DNA of 64,000 nucleotides from Eublepharis macularius (lineage: Eukaryota > Chordata > Lepidosauria > Squamata > Eublepharidae), in contig NC_072791.1 of assembly GCF_028583425.1 (NCBI RefSeq), positions 40,307,368-40,371,367 of the forward strand. Reading direction: 5' to 3'. The notes under the pieces are model-generated. The model was not told the origin of the DNA. It ran no database searches and worked only from the letters and a program-made list of their open reading frames with translations. The translations under genes were made by a program, and so were the position numbers. Positions within the stretch are counted from its first letter, which is position 1. The number at the start of each line of letters is the position of its first letter. Below, one piece after another: positions 38,373 to 49,140 of the stretch.

Positions 38373-40508
38373 CAGCTGTTCATTTGAATCTGCACACTGT
38401 GAGAACCAAACAGGAATTTGAGGAATTAGGGGCGGGAGCTGAAATAGACATCATGGCTTTAAATAGCATGAACAGGATAACAGGTAAAAAGAGAAGGGGT
38501 TTGGTGGAGAACAATGAATGCAGAGAGGGCAGGAGACATCATAGGAGCTGTGAGTCAATAGTGTCTAGAAAAGGGGGTGCAGAATGCATTTAGAAAATCC
38601 ACAGTTAGAACTGTAGTGTTTCTCAAAGGAAAAACTGTCTTAACTTGCAGTAAGCGGTTTTCACATGTTTGTATTTCTTTGTTCTAAACAGATGTTGGAT
38701 GGTGTTTTTTTTAAAAAAAAATCTATATCGATTGATTTCTAAAGAAGATATGTTACATGGGAGAGCCATTGTAGTAGACAAGGAGACGGAGCGTTGAGTT
38801 CCAATATTTCTTCAGCCACAGAATTGTTATGATACCTGGAACAACTTAATCTACCCCACAAGGTTCTTTCCCTGGGGAGAGGGGGGATGAAGATCATGAA
38901 GTTCTTTGAACATTGAAAGTGTTACAGGAAGTTATAGTGAATGTCTGAAATTTGCTGAATATCAACATTCATGTGTGAATGAATGTTGACAGTCCCCTCT
39001 ACATGGAGCCACATCGAATGATCAAGAAATGTAATGCAGAAAGGTTCAAGGGTAAAACCACTCTCTTCTGCCTCTTTCATGGACAGAGCTGGGAAACTTG
39101 GGGATTCTTGTGAGGACCTCACAGTGTCCTTCCACTGGATCCAACCCAAAAATATGCTAAAGTATTCATTTGCAGATTTAAAAGCCCTCTATAGTCAGGA
39201 AGCCAAGTCCTCTCTGTACTCTACCAGGGCACTTTAGTAAACTTTGAACCATCATGCTGCAGAACTTTACAAGAATTGCAAAAGGAAGACGTTGATGTAT
39301 AATTGTTCTCCATAGACAATAGCCATGCATCCCCGTTCTTCTTAAGGATGGAACTGCAGAGAACTCTGAATGAGCAAGAAAGCAAATACCATTTGTGTAA
39401 GGATTAAAGAGGCTGCATTGCAGGAAGAGTCAGGAAAATGTCTTTGTGGGCAGGAGGAGGTTGTTTGCCAGTTTTGTTGCTTCCAAGCAATGCAAAACAG
39501 AGGGTCTCCCGTAAAGTACAAGTACTGGCTCTGAAAGTGGGGCAGTTTGATTTCCCCCAGAGTGCCTTTCAACACTTCCTTTGTGGCAGGGTGTTCTCTA
39601 ACCATGCAGAATTAGAATGTGGTTGGGAAACTGTGAACAAAAGAACATGGGGGGCTCTGGAGGCTTTGCGTTCATGAACTTATTTCTTCTCCTTGCCTGG
39701 GTTGATTTGTTTGCTGAGGCTCGGTTGCCTCCAGCAACGTAGTATCAATGTGAACTATGGGGTATCTGTGGAGATCTGCCAGACTCCCTGCAAACCTTTT
39801 TCAGTTTGTAGCTGCTTCTGCGGGTGAAACGGTCGGACATTTTCTTCTGCTGATGATATTGCTTGGCCTTTTCTCCTCCGCTTCTCTGAAGTACGTGAAA
39901 GCAGCGTGGTGTGTTACAGAAGCAGACCCTGTAAATGATCTCCTTGACCATCCCAGTATCCTCTTGTGGTCATAATGCCTTTGCTTAAAAATTTAGCCTT
40001 GGGGAGAAGCAACAGTTGAACTTGCACTGAGATTACACTCCCCCGCCTGTTCCTCTGTTGTATTCCTTCTGGTGTTCTATCTGTGACTGGCGAAGGGGCC
40101 ATGCAGGGACAGCTCCAGTTGTTGGTCCTGCTACTTGAGCCTCCCCCATTTCAGGTGACAGGAGCAAAATAGCTGTAGGGTATGCGAAGGTCTATGGGTT
40201 ATATGGGAGAGAGGGATGGGTCAGTGGGCATGTAGGATGGTGCCATGATACTAAGCTTCTATTACGTGCTTGCACGTTGAAGTGCAAACATAGGGTAATA
40301 TTCACCACACCAACTGAAGCTTCCAAATTAACTTAAAAGGAAGCACCACATAAAGCGTATTACGATAATATAACCTATGTCATCATGACTAGTCTCTGTG
40401 CCTCAATTTTTTATTTGTAAAGCTATAAGAAGAAAATTTCTCTTCAGCCCAAGATGCTTGAAATTTGTTCTCTATGGTGAGATAAGAGATTGCCATAGAT
40501 GTTCCTAT
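38373..40508 (+). other. STON2: STON2 intron, unrecognised
   Basis: About 2.1 kb without a named repeat. Translations on either strand show no domain I know. Confidence 0.45.
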
Positions 40509-41291
40509 TAGGGTGTGCAATCTGAGCCTCGAAACCAGCAAAAAAGACAGATCTATGCCGACCCAGCATAATCTGGCTATACAGGTTCTTCAGGGTGAAC
40601 CCCGGATTGGATTCAGGCACCTGGATTCCCTGGGCCGGATTATCTGGCAGTAGGTAGCTGCCGCAGAGGAGGCAGAGCAGCAGCGATGGTGAGAGGGTAG
40701 CAGCAAAAGGTGTGCCAAGCTCTGTGCCACTCAGTGCGAGGGTGATGGGGCAAGGGAGGAGCCTCTTCAAGTCGCCATCACTGACTGCCTTTTAAACTCT
40801 GCATCTTGGCAAGCCTCACACACACAAACACACACCACCTGCTTCAGTAAAAGGATTCACTATGCGATTCTCTGGTTTGACAGCAATAAACTTGCAAAGG
40901 AGTTATGGTGAACTAGAGAATCCCAAGCAAGGAGAGGGGAGCCGCAAAGTTTAAAAGGTTTAGAAATATTTCCTCCATAGGAAACAATGGAGAGTGGTTG
41001 GGGGAAGCTTATTCAGGGGCCCATAGTATTGGATCTCAGGATCCTGCAATTTTGGGAGTCTTTAGTGGAGAGTCAGGAGTAGGTTTCCTGCAAATTTGGT
41101 GGTGATTGCTTTAAAAATGCACCTCCCCCCAGCCTCTCGGATATTTCCCATAGGGAATAATGGCCAATTCAGTATTCTCTAACCCAGATTAGAGACTCTG
41201 ACCCAGATTTCAGGGAACCTGGATTTTATTTTTAAATCTCTGAAACCTGGATCTGGATTACGTGGAATTTTTTTTTTGGTGCACACCCTTA
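40509..41291. mobile_element. hAT-like nonautonomous element, 783 bp
   Basis: Termini TAGGGTGTGCA and TGCACACCCTTA are inverted. Flanks GTTCCTAT (40501-40508) and GTTCCTGT (41292-41299) match at 7 of 8 positions, the duplication length of hAT elements. The inside includes sub-terminal pairs such as AACCTGGATCTGGATT and the CCCATAGGGAATAATGGCC block, with no transposase frame. Confidence 0.85.
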
Positions 41292-41416
41292 GTTCCTGTA
41301 ATTCAAGCAAATACTATTATAGTCCACACCTTCTCCCAATAGAGATCCCATTTATCACAAGGAACTACAGGTGAGGAAAGAGGACAGGGCAAAGGTTCCT
41401 ATTTCTTTTTTTTCTT

Positions 41417-41421
41417 GTCGT

Positions 41422-41481
<60 letters not shown>

Positions 41482-41484
41482 TCC
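41417..41484. repeat. (CT)n microsatellite
   Basis: About 60 bp of uninterrupted CT followed by a C/T-rich mix. It creates an Arg-Glu run in minus-strand translation that is not a protein feature. Confidence 0.97.
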
Positions 41485-42351
41485 CCCCCCCTCTGTCTCT
41501 TAACCAACAGCTGAACTCTGTGGTGCAGTTATGAATTTTAGAAGAGGTCCTGCAAAACAGTGCTTTGAAATGATCACCCACTGGAAAAGCAGCCAAGCAG
41601 TCCTTCTGCCTCCTAATCTTCCTTCATAAGGGTGACTGAGCACATCTTCATTAAACTGTTGGTGCTGCTGTGATGGGGGATTTATTTGGTCACGGCCTTC
41701 TTTCAGACTGTGACCTTGATGAATCAACAGTAATGCATGCACTCTGAATACCCGTTGTGTGGTTTCCGTGGTGCTGAGAGCAATTAGTATTTCTGCACAT
41801 GTATCTTGGAAGGGGAGGACCCGAGGTCTCCATCCCCCCACCTTTTAATGAGCAGGCTAGCTGTCATATGCATTGAATTTCATTTGTGTAATTGAATAGC
41901 ATGTGTTTAACTTAGCTTTTTCAGTAAAATTCATGAAAGACCCCAGGAACATGTGATGCTCCCTTTCATATCTGGATCCTCCTGTTTGCATACACAGATC
42001 TCTGTGTTATAGGTAAAGTGGAGTGGGCATCCTTGATTTTGTCGAATAAAATAAGCTTTCACAGCATGCAAACATGCCCTTTTGTAGGGACAGTTCTGAC
42101 TCCAGGGAGATCAGCTTATATGATGTTCTATTGCATAGGTGCCTATTTCAATAGGAAAAAGAGTGGATTGATTTTTTTGGTCTATTTTTCAGAAAAGGGA
42201 CTTCAAAAGAATAGTATATTTTTATGAGTGCTAGTTGTTACAACTTTGGTTCCATTTTAATAATGATAAATCTGGCAGTGTTGTGTAATAGCCACGAGTT
42301 GTGATCTTGGAGTTCCCCAGTTCATATTTCACAATGGCAGGCGGCATTGTT
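41485..42351 (+). other. STON2: STON2 intron, unrecognised
   Basis: No repeat or exon is named between the CT microsatellite and the 5S-type SINE. Confidence 0.45.
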
Positions 42352-42552
42352 TGTAAATTGCTGTCAATTTGAAGCTGACTTACCGTGACCCTGTAGGGTT
42401 TTCCTGACAAGATACTATCAGAGGTGGTTTGCCATTGCTTACCTCTGCATAATGATCCTGGTCTTCCTTGGTGGCCTCCCATCCCAGTTCTAACCAGGGC
42501 CAAGACTGCTTAGCTTCTGAAATCTGGTGAGATCAGGCTAGCCTGGACTAAG
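42352..42552 (-). repeat. 5S rRNA-derived SINE with BovB-like tail
   Basis: Best 5S head in the window. On the minus strand it reads GATCTCACCAGATTTCAGAAG, GCTAAGCAGTCTTGGCCCTG and GTTAGAACTGGGATGGGAGG, closely following internal 5S rRNA (GATCTCGTCTGATCTCGGAAG and on). Next come the AGAGGTAAGCAATGGCAAACC body and a tail toward 42360. Confidence 0.92.
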
Positions 42553-44603
42553 CATCTTGTACTGTTAAATATTTAATTATTATATCAAATATTTAATATC
42601 AAGGACTCACCAGAATTTGTCTCTTTGGCTAACATGGTATGTAGACTGGTTTACTTCTCCAACAAAAGTAACTCATTATGTTGTAAGTTGGACAGAAATA
42701 CAAGGTATAAGGGCTAAAATGTAAGCTAGGGGGCACTGCACTCCATTTTTAAGTGGAGCCCCTATCCCGCTGATTGTAACACAGTCATCAGAAATACTGC
42801 TTAGCTTCTGAAATCATAGTACCCTCTTCTGGCCACAAGGTAGTATTACCAAACACCAAACATCTTTGCTTCAGACTCTTGAGGATTTCAATCCATGGTG
42901 TCTGTTCTTTTCGCATTTGAAAGACTCTGCTATTCCCCTACAAAGCCGAATCTTTGTAGACAATCCCTCTCAGATTCTGTCATTCTGATCACATAAGCAA
43001 AATCACATCCCTTTATTCAGAATTAATTAAACCAAAACAAATGGCTTTCCCTTGTTCCATATACATAGCCGCTATGTATAGATAACTTGAAACAAAAAGT
43101 GGCAAGAAAAAATGGAAATTGTTGCCCTCGGGGAAAGAGGTGGACTTGGTTAATTATTAGTTTTTCTTTCCTTTCTCTGATGTATGTAAGTGGAACCCTT
43201 GGCATTTTGCAGATGGAGCACTACCTTTATTCTTCAGGGTGAGAAAAGGGAGTAAAGTTAAGAAACTAAATCAATTTAATCTGGGACTTCTTAGAGAGAC
43301 AGCCCTGTGTTAAGTGTGTTGTGCTTGGCTGGTGACTACTCTTGGGGAATGAATTAAGTATGGACACTGATTGGCATCCAGAAACCAGGGAGCAAGGCTG
43401 TGGTAGACTGTCACATCCTTTTGGCTTCTCCAGCTTTGCCACCTCCATTGCCAGAAACCTCAAGCAGAAAATTGCTCTTGATAAGAGGTTTATACAGGCT
43501 GGGTAAAGTTGTAGAAAGGCAAAAGGAATGTTAAATAGAGCTGTCAGGTTTGCTAAGGCTATTGGGGCTTCTTCAGGGTTGCCATTTTATCCTTAATAAT
43601 TACAGGATTAGTGCAAAGATTAGCTTCTCAAATTCTGCCATTAAATGCCTCCAAAGAAGCTTGGTCTGGTTCCAGTACAAAGCTGGAAATCATGTGAAAG
43701 TATCAGGTAGATAGAAGGGCCTGGTGATTTTTTTTCCCTTCAGGAACTGGAGGAATCTGTAATCTGTAAAAGGCAGGTTCATGTGAACTCCCCCTTTGAG
43801 GAACATGCATATGTGCTGTCTTTTATTGACTGATGTAGCCAATTGACTGATATATTGTGGATCCTCCATCAAGTTTTGCTGTGTCACCCAGCACGTACCA
43901 ACTTTACCATGTTTTAAGCGTAGAATTCTTGGCTGCGAATGTTCAAAGTGCAGCTGTTCTAGCATCCCCTAGCTGGTAGGGCCAGTAGGGATTCCTGGAG
44001 CAGCATGCTGGCCTTCAAACAGTTTAGCCCAGGAAACTTACTTATCTCTCTGTACCTGTATAAAGATAGGTACATTTTATTGGCTCTAGCTAAGTTCTGA
44101 GTGGCTTATAAAAGTGAAGATCATAAAAAGGTTAGAAGAATGACCACTACCTTGGAAACTACCCTGCTTAGTGGCGTTGCAAATCTGAATACTTGGGGTT
44201 TGGGGAGCAACAGCAGGAGGAGGGGCTGTTGCTTTCACACCTTCTTTATGGACTCCTCAGAGGTATCTAATTGACCAACAAAGGAAATAAGATGTTGGAC
44301 TAAATGAATCTTTGGTCTTTCCCAAAATGGCTCACAGGCATCTTAATTTAGGCCAATCCCTGGATGTCAAATACCTTTTAGGGCTTTATATCTCATAACC
44401 AGAACCCAGTAATAACCCCAAAATAAAACAGACAAGTATTTCCCAATAACATGAAGTAAAGTCACATACAAATAAGATAATGGTAAAAGCCAATAAGAAC
44501 AGTATAATATGGTAACAAAAGGCCAGCATTGAAAAGCCTTCCAGAAACAGTAGCAATAAAAATACGCAAAAGTAAAACCAGCAGCAAAAAAAATATTCTA
44601 ATG
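42553..44603 (+). other. STON2: STON2 intron, unrecognised
   Basis: About 2 kb with no named repeat, exon or RNA gene. The last 200 bp before the BovB copy are A-rich. Confidence 0.45.
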
Positions 44604-46080
44604 AAACGTGTGTGCGTTATGTGCCATCAAGTCATCTCCGACCTATGACAACCCTATGAAGGAAAAACCTCCAAAATGTCCTATCATTAACAGACTTGCT
44701 CATATCCTGAAAACTGGAGGACGTGGCTTCTTTTATTGAGTCAAGCCATCTCGTTTAGGTCTTCCTCTTTTCCTACTGCCTTACACTTTTCCTAGCATTA
44801 TTGACTTTTCCAAAGAATCTTGTCTTCTCATGATGTGCCCAAAGTACAATAGCCTCAGTTTTGTCATTTTAGCTTCTAGGGAGGATTCAGGATTGATTTG
44901 ATCCTATATCCTATATTTGGTTCCTATATACCAGTAATTTCCACGTATACAGTCTTTTTGGTTGCCTGAAGCATACATAAAACAATGAACAGGTTGTTTG
45001 CTTCGCAAAATTCTATGAGTCGCTCTCCTACTTCATTTCGTGATCCTAGTCCTAATTTTCCAACTATGTTTGATTCTGCTTTATCTCCTACTTTTGCATT
45101 CCAGTCACTATGATTATCAGCATATCTTGTTTAGGTGTACGATCAATTTCTTCTTGAACACTTGTGTAAAAGTTTTCAATTTCTTCCTCCTCAGCATCTG
45201 TAGTTGGAACATAAACTTGAATGATGGTTATGATAACAGGCTTTCTCTGAAGTCTGATTGATACTACTTGGTCAGACTTTGTGTTGTAGCTCTTGACTGC
45301 TTGTGCAATGTCTCGCCTCACTATTAGAGCAACATCGCTTCTTCTGAGTTCAATTCTGCACTGATAATGTCCTGAGTCAGTCCACATTAGTTCACTCATA
45401 CCCAGGACTGCAATGTTTAAATGTTCCATTTCTTGTTTTACGAAATCTAGCGTACCTGTCTTCATACCTCTCACATTCCATGTTCCTATTATGTGCGTTG
45501 TACACCTTTGGACATTCCTTTTGCATCTATTCACGTCTGAAACTGGACATCCTTTCAGCTTTAATTTAGTCCCATTATTAAGAACAGCGCTATTCATACT
45601 TGTCCTCTGCTCTTCCCCAGCAGCCAATTGAGTGCTATCCGACCTGGGGGTCCTGTCTTTCAGCACTATATCTTTTTTCATTTTGGATTGTCTCATCATA
45701 GGGTTTTCAAGGTAAGAGATTAGCAGAAGTGGTTTACCATTGTCTTCTTCTGCGCAGTACCAACCAGGGTTAGTTGAAGTGACACAGCCGTTGTCTGTGA
45801 AACATCCTCTGCCAGTGTCACCTTCCAGTACTGCTGCTGCCCAGTACCAGCCTTCAAGACTTTTTCCACTCCCATCACTATCGAAACAGTCAATTTTTTT
45901 TCTGCTGATGTGACCATTGATTCCTGAAGGGGGTAGATAGTCGTCTGGTGTCTCAGCTTTGACCACTCCGCCTTGAGTGACTCTTCCAGGAGTTTAGATT
46001 CTTAACCACGCCTGCGCTTCTGACGGTGTTGCTCTTATCTTCACTGACACACTCAAACCCCCTCCCACATTAAGGTGTGT
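44604..46080 (-). mobile_element. BovB (RTE-clade) LINE, internally deleted
   Basis: On the minus strand the element runs from about 46080 (5') to 44604 (3'). An open frame from 45966 gives a 5' region (MMRQSKMKKDIVLKDRTPRS) and an AP-endonuclease domain with IIGTWNVRGM, AVLGMSELMW, IITIIQVYVP and, after a frame change, DWNAKVGDKAE and LIEFCEANNLF. Just after YTWKLLVYRNQI the sequence jumps to the element's far C-terminus (EAKMTKLRLLYFGHIMRRQD, then RKRGRPKRDG) and the 3' end TGATGGCACATAACGCACAC. The whole reverse transcriptase is missing, so the copy is dead. BovB is common in squamates. Confidence 0.92.
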
Positions 46081-46271
46081 ATCCAAGAGGGAGTCTAATG
46101 AAATAATGGGTCTAAAAAAAGTATTATTTATCAATAATAGAAGAAAAATCCCAGGAGGAGAGAAAAGGGTAACTGGTAAGCTGTATATGACAGAAGTATT
46201 TATTTTATTCATTTGGTGGAATTTGCTTGAAAAATGACACACACAACCAGATAGTTTTTCCTATTGTCCCC

Positions 46272-46392
46272 TATCCTACTATATAAAAGGCAAGCCGTAT
46301 TGGCAATGACTCACTTTTTATCCCTGCGCAGGTGCACTGGCAGGCTCCTCCATGGGGATAAAAAGTGAGTTGTTGGCAACATGGCTTGCCTC
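46272..46392 (+). repeat. Hairpin with Helitron-like start
   Basis: TCCTACTATATAAAAGGCAAG follows an A and resembles Helitron 5' ends. Just inside lies an inverted repeat: GGCAAGCC ... ACTCACTTTTTATCCC pairs with GGGATAAAAAGTGAGT ... GGCTTGCC (about 36 bp arms, 30 nt loop). A 3' end was not identified, so the Helitron reading is weak; the hairpin itself is certain. Confidence 0.5.
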
Positions 46393-46479
46393 AGAGGCCC
46401 TGAGGAGGCTATGGCAGCAGCAGGAAGGTCCCTGCCGCCTTCACCAGGCCTCTGAAGGGCCAGAATTAGAGCATACTCT

Positions 46480-47010
46480 GTTGTGGAGCTGATACTTTGG
46501 AATGGCTTGCTAGAATGTGTGAAAAGAGCACCTTCACTCCCAACTTTTTGGAAAGCATGTAAAAACATTATTATTTCTAAGAATTTTTTCTGGAGGATGA
46601 AGCAGCTTTTGAGAAAGTGTTGCCAGGAAGGCTTGGCTGCAATTTTATTTATTGTTTGGGCATTTCTATGCTACTTTTGTAGGGACCATATCACTCCAGT
46701 CTTGTTCCATCCACACGAGCTTCCAATTTACTTCAGAACCAGCATACTTTAAGTTCCCGCCTCCTCCCGTATGATCCTATCTGACCATATAGTCATGTTT
46801 GCAGCCTTTCTTCAGGTTCCCCTGTCATCTGAAGGGAATCAGGCGGCCCACCACATAGAAATTTGCCTATCTTCCTTGATAGTTTTCTTTCCAAAGAAGA
46901 AGACCTTTTTGTTTCATGTAGTGTTCCTTATTGACCCTCCTTCCTGATTGTTTTTAATTATTATATAATATGTTTGGTTTGAATGCTTTTTTAAACTGTT
47001 CATGTTCTTG
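46480..47010 (+). repeat. L2/CR1-type LINE 3' region (decayed)
   Basis: A translation VVELILWNGLLECVKRAPSL followed by FWKACKN resembles the WNxLP and FKxxLK end of L2-type ORF2. It is followed by a second stretch near 46790-46990 with a KEEDLF-like frame and a TTTTAAACTGTTCATG tail. Orientation is +. Confidence 0.5.
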
Positions 47011-47248
47011 AGGCCCAAGTTGGATGGAAATGTCTCCCTTATGGGACCCAAAGCAGCTAATAAGAATTTCCAAAACAATCCATTTTAAACAATATAACTT
47101 AAGTGTAACAAGAGAATTATTTTAAAAAACACATTCTGGGTAGGTCTTCATTCACTGGAGTGGCTATTTTAGACCCCAAGTTGTGAGCCTTTTGGCTCTT
47201 CTGCCTTTACTAGGAAGTCTTTACTAGGAAGAGGTAGGAACAAAGTGG

Positions 47249-47468
47249 TAGGGTTACCAGTCTCAAGGTGGAGCCTGGAGTTTTCTTGGAGTTACAGCTG
47301 ATCTCCAGACTACAAAGATTAGTTCACCTGAAAAAAATGGCAACTTTGGAAGCAAACTCAGTGATATCATACATCCCTGCTGAGCTCCCTCCCATCCCCA
47401 TATTTTGCCCTCCCGAGGAACTGCACCCAAATCTCCAGAAAGTTGCCATGCCGTAGTTGACAACCGTA
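47249..47468 (-). mobile_element. hAT-like short element, family A
   Basis: Starts TAGGGTTACCAGTCTCAAGG and ends GTAGTTGACAACCGTA, reversed relative to the 20430 copy (GGAGTTACAGCTGATCTCC near the left). Flanks are only 5 of 8 alike. Confidence 0.83.
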
Positions 47469-47584
47469 AGAAGTAGTTTAGGGATTCCTCAAGAAGAGGA
47501 GGAGTCTACACAGCAGCTGGAAGCTGGATCTGCAGAGTAGCACTTGAGGGCAGGGTTGTCGCCTAGGAGTCTCTGGGTCCAGAC

Positions 47585-47798
47585 TAAAGTTGCCAACTTC
47601 CGGGTGGGGCCTGGAGATCTCCCATAATTACTACCAATCTCCAGACTACAGAGATCAGTTCCCCTGGAGAAAATGGCTGCTTTAGAGGACAGACTGTATG
47701 GCATTATATGCTGTTGAGGTCCCTCCCCAAACCCTGACATTCCCAGGCTCCAGCTTCAAAATTTCCAGAAATTTCTCACCCAGAAGTTGGCAACTCTA
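47585..47798 (-). mobile_element. hAT-like short element, family A, perfect 8 bp duplication
   Basis: Flanked by GTCCAGAC at 47577-47584 and 47799-47806. It starts TAAAGTTGCCAACTTCCGGG and ends AGAAGTTGGCAACTCTA. The body has CTGGAGATCTCCCATAATTAC, GGAGAAAATGGCTGC and a GGCATTATATGCTG segment. This copy fixes the family's boundaries and duplication length. Confidence 0.93.
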
Positions 47799-48094
47799 GT
47801 CCAGACTCATAGTGCAGATGAAGTGGCCATGAAGACTGGTTGAACCAGAAAGGCTCTCCGCTTGACCCAGGGCTTAAATGTCCTGAAGAGGAAGAAGCTC
47901 CACCTGTTCCTGGGCAACATCTAGCCAGGGCTTGATTGAGCCCCGATATTGCAAAGAACAATATGCTCAACAATATGCTGGCTGGTAGCAGCAGGACAAC
48001 AGGCCACCAGTAGGGCTTCAAGCATGAGCCTGCTTACTGACAGGTGACCCACTGATTAGGTGGGGGCTTTTACCAGCAGTGTAGTGATTTGGCT

Positions 48095-48292
48095 AGCAAG
48101 AAGATGACATTACTTCTGGCACAACTGGAAGTGATGTCATCACTTTGATGGAGACACTTTAACATTCAACCAAAACTCTAGAGTTTAACCATAGTGTTTT
48201 TGTGAGGTGCCAGAGCACTGCCAGCAATGCAGTGACATCACTTCTGGTCACCAGAAGTGATATTATCACATTGCCAGCAACACCAAACAACC
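48095..48292. repeat. Paired short palindromes (GAAGTGATGTCATC type)
   Basis: Two small hairpins lie 100 bp apart: GATGACATTACTTC with GAAGTGATGTCATC, and GTGACATCACTTCTGG with CCAGAAGTGATATTATCAC. They resemble the inner arms of the fold-back elements at 30203 and 63009, so this may be a worn member. Confidence 0.65.
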
Positions 48293-48759
48293 TCATTACC
48301 TACCCACTCTCATTTTTATTTTTTTGCCCAGCTACACAGCAGTAGGAACAGTTAGCACGGGGTGGGAGGTCTCCCACTGAAGCAGGAGGCCTGGCACTCA
48401 TAACCTCCAGCCTGGCGCTTTGTCATTTTTGTCCTCAGGGCTGCCGCCTGCTGCCTCCAATGCTCTCATTGGATGGGTAGTAGAGAACCTGGGTGCTGGT
48501 GGCCCATGGCCTGGCCGCTGAGGAAGGGGGCTGACTGCTGCAGTGTCTGGCACATGACAGCATTGTCTGGAGCTCAAACTTTAGGGACAGGCCCTTTGGC
48601 CAAGGGGCTGTAGGTCTGAGGAGGGTACAGTGGTGCCAGGTGTTCCCAGAACCCCCTGATATTGCCCCAGGGTGGTCCCTGGCTCATCCTGGTTGTTCCT
48701 CAGATGAGGAATTCATTCCTAGGCCTCAGTCTGGCTGAGGAGGAATTCTAACAGCTCTT

Positions 48760-49140
48760 GCCCTTCAGCTTATGCCCAGGGGCTTGCATGATTGGCCATG
48801 TCCAGGCTTAAGTTCCTGCAAGAAGAGGAAAAAACATAGTCAGCTGAGATGGTCCAGCTTATGCTAGCAAGCTAGCAGGATTCTAACAACTTCCTCTTCT
48901 GCCCCATATGTCCAGGCTTAAGCATCTGTAAGGAGAAGAAATAACACACTCAGCTAAGAGGATACTCAACGTCTGCAGGCAACTTCAGAGGCTCTTCCCA
49001 ACTTCATCCTCTTCCCAAAATGCCTCTGGCAATGCCCAGGCTTAAGGACCTGCAAGGAGAGGACAAAAACATAGCTCACATGGTACTCAGTTTCTGCTAG
49101 CAAGCTAACAGGCTTTTTCCAATTTCCTCCCCTGCGTGTC
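48760..49140 (+). repeat. Imperfect tandem repeat, 3 units of about 110-125 bp
   Basis: The anchor CCAGGCTTAAG recurs at 48802, 48912 and 49036, each followed by CTGYAAGRAGARGA, a CATAGCTCA-like segment and, in two units, TGCTAGCAAGCTARCAGG. Units differ at many sites, so the array is not recent. Confidence 0.8.

Noticed and set aside
41399-41596. Frame with a long Arg-Glu run
   Set aside because: It is a translation of the (CT)n microsatellite.
42470-42545. Possible 5S rRNA gene
   Set aside because: The similarity covers only the internal part of 5S and is joined to a SINE body and BovB-type tail, as in three other copies, so it is a SINE head.
45040-45261. + strand hydrophobic frame over the BovB copy
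   Set aside because: It is the antisense of the BovB endonuclease region.
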